A stretch of 38,340 nucleotides of DNA from Deltaproteobacteria bacterium (GTDB taxonomy: Bacteria > Desulfobacterota > WTBG01 > JAGOGO01). Position 1 is the stretch's first letter. Every line of letters begins with the position of its first letter. The translations under genes and the position numbers were made by a program. The notes below the pieces were generated by a model. That model was not told the DNA's origin. It worked only from the letters and a program-made list of their open reading frames with translations, and searched no databases. Of the stretch, positions 10,357-19,229 are shown one piece after another. The stretch lies in NCBI GenBank assembly GCA_016935335.1, contig JAFGRE010000150.1, forward strand, positions 1 through 38,340, in the 5' to 3' direction.

Positions 10357-11352
10357 TTATGGCCGGTAGTTTTTCTCCGCCTCTAAAAGCTCGGCAATGA
10401 CGGCTTCCCGTAATTCCTGCGGCTCGATCACTGTCGCCTCTCTGCCATAGGAAAGCACCCAGCGCTTGACATCCCGCCATCCGGAAGTTTTCATGGAGAG
10501 GATGACCGAGCCGTCGTCATGATCTTCGAATTGCTGCGTTTTGGACCACTTTCTCTCCTTGACATACCTGGCTTGGTCTCTTGAAAACCTGATTTTCACA
10601 TTAAGAGGATCATCGGCGACAATGTCAAACGCCGACCCCAGCAATTCTTCCGGGTTAAAGTCTTCGGGATAGACAAATGAGTCCTCCGTTGCCGTAATCG
10701 CCCGAATACGCTCCACCGCCAACGTACGAATATGGCCCGACTCGACTCTGATAAAGAGATACAGCCCGCCGTCATGTTCGAAGAAATGCAGCGGGTCCGC
10801 CGCGTAGTCCTTGATCCGATCGTCATAGAAGGAATGATAGGTTATCATACAGGTTTTTCTCTGGAGCATGGCCTGCATCAACCGTTCGATGGTCTCTTCT
10901 TTGCCGGTATAATCCTTGGTAAACTTTGAGGCGGAGATAAAGAGCGCCTTTATCCCTTTAAGCTTGTCGGATACATTCCTGGAGACAAAGAGGTTGAGTT
11001 TTTCGAAGGCCGACGTGAGGTGGCCGTCAAGGGTTGTCTCTTTAAAGAGGTTTTCTTCGCTTCGGAGCAGGTATAACGAGAGGATCTCCGGCAAGCTAAA
11101 GCTGACTTCCGGGAGGTTAATGTTAGGAAGCTTTTTCAGGTAGGACTCCTCGAGTCTCCACCGCTTCTCTTTTTCGAGGGGTATTTTCTCATCATAGAGG
11201 GGAAAACCCAGACTCTCGATCACCTCAAGCGATCGGTACACGGACCGCGGTTCAATCTCCAGGATTTCGGCCATTTCCTTGATGGTTGTCCCCTCAGATT
11301 GTGAAAGGAGTTCGATGGTTTTCAGGAGTTTCACCAGGTTTTTTCCGCGCAT
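10357..11352 (-). CDS. WYL-domain transcriptional regulator with N-terminal HTH
   Basis: HTH IKEMAEILEIEPRSVYRSLEVIESLGFPLY; WYL-like ITYHSFYDDRIKDYAADPLHFFEHDGGLYLFIR. Confidence 0.85.
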   Translation of the reverse strand: MRGKNLVKLLKTIELLSQSEGTTIKEMAEILEIEPRSVYRSLEVIESLGFPLYDEKIPLEKEKRWRLEESYLKKLPNINLPEVSFSLPEILSLYLLRSEENLFKETTLDGHLTSAFEKLNLFVSRNVSDKLKGIKALFISASKFTKDYTGKEETIERLMQAMLQRKTCMITYHSFYDDRIKDYAADPLHFFEHDGGLYLFIRVESGHIRTLAVERIRAITATEDSFVYPEDFNPEELLGSAFDIVADDPLNVKIRFSRDQARYVKERKWSKTQQFEDHDDGSVILSMKTSGWRDVKRWVLSYGREATVIEPQELREAVIAELLEAEKNYRP

Positions 11353-11475
11353 CACCAAAACCTCAAAAAAAATTCTGAACCTGTGACCAAAAACGTCATA
11401 GATAGACTATATAAGATTATCAAAAAGATCAATGAAATGAGAGGGGGCTTCGTACTTAACAAGGGAGATGAGGCT

Positions 11476-11997
11476 ATGATCCGATACGTTGTTGTGATCA
11501 GTTTACTTTTGGTGGTGATTGTCGTCGGAACGGGGTGCTCGGGGGAACTGACCGACTTCATTGCCGATCCGGTTTCTTATTCACAGGGCATCGCCGTTCC
11601 GGAGTGGGTGGTGGCGGTCGTCCTTGAGATGTCCGGGGTGTCTCCACACGCTGACGTCGACCCCCTTGCCGAACGAACCATCATCAGCCGGTATCGGCAG
11701 GGGGTAGTATTCGCCTGCCTTGAATACAACAAGGCTCTCCTGCGGAAAACCGATCCGCTCTGCCGGCTGCGGGCGTGGTTTTCTGATATCTATGGAGGTA
11801 GAGGTAGCTTTGGTTCTTACGAAGATGCCGCTGGACGCCTTGGGGCGTTTGTCTGGATACATCAACATGGTGCCGGTGAAAGGGTTGACGAAATCTTAGG
11901 AAACGCGTATCAATGTATTGTATTTCGTATGCAAAAAGAGGAAAGAGGAAAAGGGAGATCATCAGCTTCGACCAATTCCGTAGGACACGTGCGATAA
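11476..11997 (+). CDS. Putative lipoprotein of unknown function
   Basis: MIRYVVVISLLLVVIVVGTGC: signal peptide with VGTGC lipobox; GGGAGATGAGGCT upstream. Confidence 0.65.
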   Translation: MIRYVVVISLLLVVIVVGTGCSGELTDFIADPVSYSQGIAVPEWVVAVVLEMSGVSPHADVDPLAERTIISRYRQGVVFACLEYNKALLRKTDPLCRLRAWFSDIYGGRGSFGSYEDAAGRLGAFVWIHQHGAGERVDEILGNAYQCIVFRMQKEERGKGRSSASTNSVGHVR

Positions 11998-12041
11998 CCC
12001 ACGGATGACCAAAGGAACGTTTAATCGAGCAAAACGAATAG

Positions 12042-13571
12042 ATGAAATCTGAATCAGTACTTTTGATCCACCCGCCCGTCTCAAAGCCCTGTGAACCGCC
12101 TTCCGGGTTGGCGAAACTTGCAGGTGCATTGCAGTACCATGGTGTTTCCTCACGACTAATCGATGCGAATCTGGAGGGGCTGCTTCACCTTCTTGCAGGT
12201 TCGTGTGGCTTATCAGACACCTGGACACGGCGCGCTTACGCCCACCGTGATGAAAGTCTGGCGGAGCTACGTTCGATGGCGGGATATAAAAATATCGGCC
12301 GTTATACCCGGGTGGTCATGGAAATGAACCGAATTCTTCACGTGGCCTCAGGGCCGGATGGAAAACGGGTGGGGATGGGAAACTATCAGGACCGGGAGCT
12401 GTCTCCCCTGAGGAGTGCCGATCTTATTACGGCAGCGGAACTGCCGGATCAGAATCCGTTCTTTCCCTATTTCAAAACCAGGATCGTCACGGTCTGTGAG
12501 GAAACGCCGCCCTCACTGGTCGGAATATCACTCAACTATCTCAGCCAGGCCCTCAATACCTTCGCTTTGGTCGGATTTCTTAAAAAAATATGTCCTCAGG
12601 TACGGATCGTCCTGGGTGGGGGGCTCATAACCTCGTGGATGCGAAGACCTGACTGGAAAAATCCTTTCAGCGGCTTGATTGATGAGACGGTGGCTGGCCC
12701 GGGCGAAAAATCGTTGCTTTCACTGGTTGGTATCCATAATAACCGCGAGGATTATATCCCGAGTTACGAGGCATTTCCCCTCACTGATTATCTCGCGCCG
12801 GTCCCTATCCTTCCCTATAGCGCCTCTATCGGATGCTATTGGAACCGGTGCTCTTTCTGCCCGGAGCGTGCCGAGGGAACTCTTTATCGGGCCGTATCTG
12901 CGGAACGAATAATTTCAGATCTTTCGTTTCTGCACCGGCGAATGAAACCCGGCCTTATCCACTTTCTTGATAACGCCCTTAGCCCCGCTCTTCTGAACGT
13001 TTTGAGCGAGAATCATCTGGAGGCTCCGTGGTATGGTTTTGCCAGGGTAAGTGATCGCCTTGCCGACCGGGACTTTTGCAGAGCCCTTAAGCATTCCGGG
13101 TGTGTGATGCTTAAGCTCGGTATTGAATCCGGCGACCAGGACGTGCTTGATGCCTTACGCAAGGGGATTACGATCACTGCCATATCCGCGGCGCTTCAGG
13201 CTCTCAAAGCGTCAGGGATTGCTACGTACGTTTACCTCTTGTTCGGAACGCCCGCCGAGACGGAAACATCGGCGAGGAAGACCCTAGCCTTCACGGTGCG
13301 TCACAGCGATTTGATTGACTTCCTCAATCTTGCTATTTTTAATCTGCCTGCTTTCGGACCGGATACCGAAAAGATGGAAACAGAAGATTTTTACGAAGGG
13401 GATTTGTCTCTTTACAGAAGCTTTGTGCATCCCGAGGGATGGGGGAGGGCAAGGGTGAGGCAGTTTCTGGATAGGGAATTTAAACGGCACGGAGCCATTC
13501 AATCGATCCTGAAAAATGATCCACCGATATTTACTTCCAACCATGCGCCGTTTTTTGTGATGCAGCTATGA
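12042..13571 (+). CDS. B12-binding-type radical SAM protein
   Basis: LLIHPPVSKPCEPPSGLAKLAGAL; VLGGGLITS; radical SAM cluster C-YWNR-C-SF-C; MLKLGIESGDQDVLDALRKGI. Confidence 0.85.
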   Translation: MKSESVLLIHPPVSKPCEPPSGLAKLAGALQYHGVSSRLIDANLEGLLHLLAGSCGLSDTWTRRAYAHRDESLAELRSMAGYKNIGRYTRVVMEMNRILHVASGPDGKRVGMGNYQDRELSPLRSADLITAAELPDQNPFFPYFKTRIVTVCEETPPSLVGISLNYLSQALNTFALVGFLKKICPQVRIVLGGGLITSWMRRPDWKNPFSGLIDETVAGPGEKSLLSLVGIHNNREDYIPSYEAFPLTDYLAPVPILPYSASIGCYWNRCSFCPERAEGTLYRAVSAERIISDLSFLHRRMKPGLIHFLDNALSPALLNVLSENHLEAPWYGFARVSDRLADRDFCRALKHSGCVMLKLGIESGDQDVLDALRKGITITAISAALQALKASGIATYVYLLFGTPAETETSARKTLAFTVRHSDLIDFLNLAIFNLPAFGPDTEKMETEDFYEGDLSLYRSFVHPEGWGRARVRQFLDREFKRHGAIQSILKNDPPIFTSNHAPFFVMQL

Positions 13572-13589
13572 CAGGTCTGCGATGGTTGC

Positions 13590-13629
13590 CATTTTTACCG
13601 TCACTTTGACTATAGTGGCATTTTTACCG
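13590..13629 (+). mobile_element. Possible insertion-sequence end remnant (multiple terminal repeat-like, IS21-type layout); no transposase present
   Basis: Two direct copies of CATTTTTACCG (13590-13600, 13619-13629) separated by 18 bp, just after the radical SAM stop codon. Confidence 0.25.
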
Positions 13630-13737
13630 AGGGGCGCGTGTAACTGGACTGCTCGATTCCCAGCTACCCGGCTTAATGATGGTGTGGAATCCCTTTTGCC
13701 GTAGCGAACCGTGGCGGAGTGAGGGGCCGGACTGCGG

Positions 13738-13986
13738 CTATTCACGGGGCTTAATTTTTTTCGCCAGTTTCATAATTCTCACATCCAGATAATTTATAAA
13801 ATCCTTCGTATCCCATGAAAGCCGGCTGAGAGTTCGGTAGATATGGCGAAGGACCGCATCTTCCGGGAAAGTGCTCAAGTATCCTTCGTATTTTTTTTTG
13901 AGCAGTTCTTTTTCTTCGAGGATTTTTTCTTGCTGTTGTTTCAGTTCCTTCAGGAGTGTTAATCGTTCCTCTCCTTCGATACCCAT
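13738..13986 (-). CDS. Small coiled-coil protein of unknown function
   Basis: Strong SD AAAGGAGGAACCTT-ATG; Lys/Glu-rich N-terminal helix (ELKQQQEKILEEKELLKKKYEGYL). Confidence 0.65.
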   Translation of the reverse strand: MGIEGEERLTLLKELKQQQEKILEEKELLKKKYEGYLSTFPEDAVLRHIYRTLSRLSWDTKDFINYLDVRIMKLAKKIKPRE

Positions 13987-14105
13987 AAGGTTCCTCCTTT
14001 GTGGTGGAAAAGAGAATATTGTCTCGTCAGTTCAACAGGACTGCGTTATGCGGACGGCTTCGGATTTCTTAAAAAATAACTATACCACAAGTGGACACTT
14101 ATCCA

Positions 14106-14138
14106 AACAACCGTGACAGCAGTCGGTTGTTCTTTTTT
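14106..14138 (+). terminator. Rho-independent terminator, + strand
   Basis: AACAACCG-TGACAGCAGT-CGGTTGTT-CTTTTTT: 8-bp perfect stem followed by a T-run. Confidence 0.7.
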
Positions 14139-14332
14139 CCCTTGGCGGGCTTCTTTCCTCGGTCCGACAGGGTCACCAGGCATGCACCTAAGTGACACGG
14201 AAGGCGTACCGTTAGAACCGCGGCAGGACTCCGGCACCGCAGGATGCGCAATAACCCGGTGCTGGTATAATTGCGGTGATCCGCCAAGGGAAGCGTCGAA
14301 GACCGGCTCCTTGCCAGACACCAAAATCGATG

Positions 14333-15460
14333 TTAGTTTTCCAGTTCCACCTTGAGGGAAAGAAATTCCAGCATATCTTTAAGGCTAATGATTCCGACTA
14401 ACCGGTCATTATCAACCACCATCAGACGACTGACGCCGGTGCGACTCATAATCGAGATAGCCTTGACAGGGTCTGTCTGCGAGGTGATCGCATTCCCGGG
14501 AGAGCAGGGGATAGAGAGTTCTCGTACTGTCTTCCGGGCCCATTCCTTCTGGGGAAGTTCCCTTACCTGCTTAGTTGTTATACACCCGATGAGTTTCCCT
14601 GATTCCACAACGGGAAACATTTTGAAATGATGTTGGTAGATGTAGTTTTCCACCAGCTCTTTTATGGAGAGCGAAGGGGAAACCACCATGGGATCGGTTT
14701 TCATGAATCGTTGAATGGTTTCTCCTTCAAGTGCCTTCCGGGTGACGAGTTGTTGATACGATGCTTTGGCAGCGCTGTTGAGGAACATGCCGATTAAAAA
14801 CCACCACATGCCGCCAATAAAATCTCCTCTCAGCACCTGAAAAACCCCCATGATAATCATGAGAATACCGAAGAACGATCCGATTTGGGATGAAAGACGA
14901 GTTGCCCACCGCAGGTTTTTCTTTAACGCCCAGAGAGCCGATCTGAGAATACGGCCCCCGTCGAGGGGAAAGGCAGGCAGCAGATTGAACGCGGCAAGAA
15001 CACTGTTGATCATTGCAAGATACCCGACAATACCATTCACCGGCATGGGCCATCCACTGGCAATGCCGATGCGAAAAATCGCGTAAAACCCCAAAGAAAT
15101 GATGAAACTTGAAAGCGGTCCTACCACTGCCATAAGAAACTCGCTTTTGGCATTTGGTGGTTCTTCGCTCATTTCAGCAACACCGCCGAAAATAAACAGG
15201 GTGATTCCCTTCATCGGAATTCCGTATTTTCTGGCAACAAGGGAATGGGAAATCTCATGAGCTATGATGGAAATAAAGATACCTGCCGCCCCGACTGCTC
15301 CCATTATCCAATAGGTCTGCGTGGGAAGATTTTTGTAATGAAGGGGAAAGAAACCAACTGACAGGGACCAGGCAATAAGGATGGCGAGGATAAACCAACT
15401 CATATCAATCCGGACTTCGAAACCGAAAAGGCTAAACAGGGTAATGCGTTGTCCAAACAC
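14333..15460 (-). CDS. Site-2 protease (M50) membrane metalloprotease with C-terminal CBS pair
   Basis: HEISHSLVARKYG (HExxH), NLLPAFPLDGGRILR, two CBS-like segments; GTG start after GGAGGTAAGCC. Confidence 0.93.
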   Translation of the reverse strand: MFGQRITLFSLFGFEVRIDMSWFILAILIAWSLSVGFFPLHYKNLPTQTYWIMGAVGAAGIFISIIAHEISHSLVARKYGIPMKGITLFIFGGVAEMSEEPPNAKSEFLMAVVGPLSSFIISLGFYAIFRIGIASGWPMPVNGIVGYLAMINSVLAAFNLLPAFPLDGGRILRSALWALKKNLRWATRLSSQIGSFFGILMIIMGVFQVLRGDFIGGMWWFLIGMFLNSAAKASYQQLVTRKALEGETIQRFMKTDPMVVSPSLSIKELVENYIYQHHFKMFPVVESGKLIGCITTKQVRELPQKEWARKTVRELSIPCSPGNAITSQTDPVKAISIMSRTGVSRLMVVDNDRLVGIISLKDMLEFLSLKVELEN

Positions 15461-15614
15461 GGCTTACCTCCGGTTGCTAAAAAGTTTCAGGCAGAACAAC
15501 CCTTCCCGTCCAGTGGATTACCGACGTTGGGATGCGGGCGGACGAGGGTGGCATAGGGATTTGATGCTCACTAAGAGACGAGGTAGTGATCTTTGAAAGC
15601 AGACAGATAGATCA

Positions 15615-16235
15615 CTAGACTGCAACCACTGAATTATCAGCGCCCCCGTAAGGAGACTTTACATACTTGTCGGCGTTCCAGTCATTTTCCCATCTGGAGT
15701 CATCAATAAGATATCGGAACTGATATTCTCTTCCGGGCTCAAGATCAAGGGTGATGGTGTAGTTTCCATTCTTGAGTCTTTTCATCGGGTTGGCGTAAAT
15801 ATTCCAGTTATTGAACTCACCGACAATACACACCCTGTGTGCATCAGGAGCAGCGATCCTCGGTAACCGGAAGGTGACTTTGCAGAGATCTTTGGATGTA
15901 AGGTACTTTTTTTTAATTGCCGTGCTCATTACTTTTGCTCTTTTCGGCGCAGGTCTTTTCGCCATGATTCCATCCACAGCGGTCTTAAGATCGGTTGCGG
16001 CTTTTTCAATACCCGCCTTGAGGGTGTGCCATACTTCATTCCTTGCTGTTTTCAACTCCTCGATGCCTTTATGGAGTTCTTTCCATTGCTCGCGCGCCAC
16101 TTCGAGTTGCTTTTCGTAGACGGCCTTGCTTTCAGATTTTGCCTTCGCCGCCTTCGTTTTTAATTTATCGATTTTATCCCCCCACTTCCGAAGGTGCGCT
16201 TCCATCTTCTTTAGATAAGATTCTTTGGTTTCCAT
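15615..16235 (-). CDS. Coiled-coil protein with C-terminal CBM48/AMPK-beta-like glycogen-binding domain
   Basis: VTFRLPRIAAPDAHRVCIVGEFNNWNIYANPMKRLKNGNYTITLDLEPGREYQFRYLIDDSRWENDWNADKY; start METKESYLKK at 16235 with SD AAGGAGGAG. Confidence 0.85.
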   Translation of the reverse strand: METKESYLKKMEAHLRKWGDKIDKLKTKAAKAKSESKAVYEKQLEVAREQWKELHKGIEELKTARNEVWHTLKAGIEKAATDLKTAVDGIMAKRPAPKRAKVMSTAIKKKYLTSKDLCKVTFRLPRIAAPDAHRVCIVGEFNNWNIYANPMKRLKNGNYTITLDLEPGREYQFRYLIDDSRWENDWNADKYVKSPYGGADNSVVAV

Positions 16236-16784
16236 GCTTCTCCTCCTTGTTTTAAAGAGCAAATGATGTGCAGGCTATTACCTCTTGCCGAACGAAACAG
16301 TTCGAAAGATTATTTTTTGCCCCCTCCATAAGTATAAATCCCGTCACACTGCCACTACCCATCTGGCGGGGTTTCGTCGGAGCCTTCATACCCTTCCTTG
16401 TCTTTATCTCAATAGTATATTCCCATAAGGCTTATGGCATCATTCTAAATCCATTATCTTTATGTTGCAATATATTTCTGGGGAGCGGGTGCCTCGCAAG
16501 TCTGCCTCCCCTTCCCGATGCTGTTGTGCTTGATTTTGGCGAATATCCGGGAGTCCCCTGCGCTCGCTTCAACGAGCCCTCGTTTCTCCCAACTCCGGTC
16601 GACGTGCGGCATCCTTCTCACTACCTCTTGAGCGCGTTGCCCCCGTATTCGATAGGTTGCCACGAAGAGTGCCCGGGTGAATCCCTTCTTTATTTTATGA
16701 AGAGCCGCGTGTATGGTATATTTATTCAGATAACTTTTAAGAAGGGTTCACGTGACGCGAAGTTGTGCATAAGGAGAACAAACG

Positions 16785-17873
16785 GTGCAGGATATTTATC
16801 GAAGGTTGATGAAGCATTTAAGAAACGTAGGGATCGGATATCCCCAAATCGACGATTTTCTGGAAGTGCTGAAGAGGATGGTTACTCCCGATGAGGCTGA
16901 AATAGCTTTGGGTTTACCCACCCGACTCCCACCATTAGAAGTTGAGGGAGTGGAGGCCATTGCCGGCCGTATTCAAAAACCGGTTGAAGAGGTCGGGAAG
17001 GTTCTTGAAGGGTTGGCGAGAAAAGGCTTCCTCTATAAAGACACGACCGATTCCGGGACGGTGGGTTATGCTTTCATCCAGATCGGGTTTGGATTTCCGC
17101 AGGTATTTCACTGGAAAAAAGAGATCACCGATGAGGTCAAAGAGATTACGCCACCTTTGCTGCAGTATATGAAAAAAGGGGGGAGAGAGGGAATCGAGCG
17201 CTTAAACCGATATGTCCCGGTCAACATAGCGGTAGATCATACCCTGCAAGCCATCTATCCCTACGATATGATGGTTGAGGTGGTAAACAAGGCCAAAAAG
17301 ATCGCCGTGGCGCATTGTCCGTGCCGACAGAGAGCGCGTCTTTTATCGAGCACCGCATGTAGCCACACGCTCGAGAATTGCATAAAGTTTGACAAAATGG
17401 CGGAGTTTATTCTGGACAAAGGATTGGGCCGGGAACTGTCGAAAGAGGAGGCATTGGATATCATCCGAAAATCCGAGGAGGAAGGGCTGATTCATTTTGT
17501 GGATAATTGTCAGGAAGGGATTCAGCACAACTGCAACTGTTGCTCGTGCTGTTGCTGGAATGTCATGCCCATCAAAAAACGCCTGGTTCCTCGTGACTAC
17601 CTCATGGCTACCTATTACCTGCGAACCACTGACAAAGATGCATGCATCGGCTGCGGGCAATGTGCGGAAGACTGTCCGCTTGAGATCATTACCATGGAAG
17701 ATGACCTGCCGGTAGTAGACGAAAGTATCTGTATCGGATGCGGTCTCTGCCTTCTTCACTGCCCGGCGGAGGCGGCAAAGCTGAAGAAAAAAGACGATAC
17801 GGTCCCTGTCAAGGATTTAAAGACCCTTTACCAGACCGCTATCTCCACCTCTATCGCGCGAGAGAAAGAATAA
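16785..17873 (+). CDS. Cys-rich 2x[4Fe-4S] ferredoxin-type protein with N-terminal HTH-like region
   Basis: GTG start after AAGGAG; ACIGCGQCAEDCPLE and ICIGCGLCLLHCP; upstream Cys clusters HCPCRQRA...C...C and NCNCCSCCCW. Confidence 0.88.
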   Translation: MQDIYRRLMKHLRNVGIGYPQIDDFLEVLKRMVTPDEAEIALGLPTRLPPLEVEGVEAIAGRIQKPVEEVGKVLEGLARKGFLYKDTTDSGTVGYAFIQIGFGFPQVFHWKKEITDEVKEITPPLLQYMKKGGREGIERLNRYVPVNIAVDHTLQAIYPYDMMVEVVNKAKKIAVAHCPCRQRARLLSSTACSHTLENCIKFDKMAEFILDKGLGRELSKEEALDIIRKSEEEGLIHFVDNCQEGIQHNCNCCSCCCWNVMPIKKRLVPRDYLMATYYLRTTDKDACIGCGQCAEDCPLEIITMEDDLPVVDESICIGCGLCLLHCPAEAAKLKKKDDTVPVKDLKTLYQTAISTSIAREKE

Positions 17874-18196
17874 AAATTAAGCCGTAAACCTCCGTGTCTT
17901 GCAACCCTTATCCGGCAGTTCCGGAGCTTTTCTATCGTCTCGCCGGTGATGGTTGCCGCACCAAGCCCGACGCAGCCAGCAGAGGGGCAGTAAACCTTCT
18001 GGTTCGCGGCAAAACAGTTAGGACGCCAAGGGGGAGCGGGCCTGCGTTGTTGATCAGTATCGGCGTTGGTTTAGTATTCACAGGCGTTCACCAGTTAAAT
18101 CCTGAGGGGGTATGCCCTTTACAGCAGAGCCCAATGGTTCCGTTGCTCATCTTGTCTCGTGAATCAGCATGAAAAACTTCGGGACAGTAGAGCGCC

Positions 18197-18293
18197 GTAT
18201 GATAATTTCGAAGAGATTCGGCGTGCGCCGGAAACCATGTTTCATCGTATCATACCCTTGAATAGGGCTTTATGATACCTTTCGTGATCTCTT
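18197..18293. other. Structured intergenic element with possible three-way junction and alternative pairing
   Basis: AAGAGAT(18211-18217)/ATCTCTT(18287-18293) enclosing CGGC-GTGC-GCCG and GTATCATACCCT-TGAAT-AGGGCTTTATGATAC; GTATGATA at 18197-18204 can compete for TATCATAC at 18248-18255. Confidence 0.45.
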
Positions 18294-18388
18294 TTGATAT
18301 ATTCCGGAGCCGTTTTTTACGTCAGCTTACCGGTTTTGTTACGAAATTATGAAAATGTGTCTGAAGGGAGATGCCGCATCGTAACAAG

Positions 18389-18568
18389 GGCCTCTCAAAA
18401 GATCGAAGATGAATGGAGGAAGATGGCCGAGTAATTACCTTGACATTTTTTTGGTGGGGCTATATCGTTAAATAAGTATTTCTCAATGCGGGTCCCTCGA
18501 TTCAAGATTCTATAGTCCGAAATTCGAAGAGAGGGAAAAATAATGGATCAATCGAAATTTGAGAGGCC
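18389..18568. repeat. 180-bp segment bounded by 11-bp perfect inverted repeats (MITE-like or structured leader)
   Basis: GGCCTCTCAAA (18389-18399) and TTTGAGAGGCC (18558-18568). Confidence 0.45.
18440..18468 (+). promoter_or_regulatory. Candidate sigma-70 promoter for the YbaK-domain gene
   Basis: TTGACA (18440-18445), 17-bp spacer, TATCGT (18463-18468); about 240 nt upstream of the start codon. Confidence 0.45.
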
Positions 18569-18708
18569 GGTTTGCCGAAAAGGTAGGGCGGCCTGTTTTG
18601 TTTTGCTCTCTTTGTTGCGAACAGATCAACCAAGTGGGTTTTCCTGGAGACTATCACCGTTAACAGGTGATGAAGGATAACGTCGAGACATAAGAGGAGG
18701 GAAACGCC

Positions 18709-19173
18709 ATGCCGGTAAGAAAATTAAAACAGTTTTTAGACAGTCATGCTATTAAATATGTGAGTATCATGCACTCCGAGGCCTACACCGCTCAGGAGAT
18801 CGCGGCTTCCGCCCACATATCCGGTAAGGAACTGGCAAAAACCGTGATAGTCAAAATCGACGGCAAGATGGCCATGGTTGTCTTACCTGCCAGCTACAAG
18901 GTAGACTTGAGACTTTTGAAAGAAACTGTCGGTGCCCAGACGGTTGCGCTTGCGGGTGAGGAAGAATTCAAGGGCATGTTCCCTGATTGCGAAATCGGGG
19001 CTATGCCTCCTTTTGGGAATCTTTACGGAATGGATGTCTATGTGGCGAAGACTTTGGCTGAAGACGATGAAATTGCCTTTAATGCGGGATCGCATATAGA
19101 ACTCATTAAACTGGCGTATACGGACTTTGAAAGACTGGTACAACCCATCGTCGTGCGACTTTCGGCACGGTAA
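18709..19173 (+). CDS. YbaK/aminoacyl-tRNA editing-domain protein
   Basis: [77 protein letters not shown]. Confidence 0.9.
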   Translation: MPVRKLKQFLDSHAIKYVSIMHSEAYTAQEIAASAHISGKELAKTVIVKIDGKMAMVVLPASYKVDLRLLKETVGAQTVALAGEEEFKGMFPDCEIGAMPPFGNLYGMDVYVAKTLAEDDEIAFNAGSHIELIKLAYTDFERLVQPIVVRLSAR

Positions 19174-19229
19174 CGATGACATGAGGTGATGTTTCGGGGG
19201 GAGGGCGCTAGTCGCCACGGGAGGTCGTA

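Noticed and set aside
14200-14300. T-box-like AACCGCGG string near 14218
   Set aside because: Lacks the T-box bulge consensus (GGTGGNACCGCG) context, a specifier loop and a downstream aminoacyl-tRNA gene.
16268-16894. 208-aa + strand ORF overlapping the start of the ferredoxin gene
   Set aside because: No domain signal, overlaps the GTG/SD-supported ferredoxin start, and occupies a plausible divergent promoter region.
17960-18045. GEMM (c-di-GMP-I) riboswitch-like string (GGGCAGTAAACC...GGACGCCAAGG)
   Set aside because: Conserved GEMM positions (GGCAAACC, GACGCAAAGCC) are not matched, the P2 helix does not form well, and no gene follows for about 650 bp.
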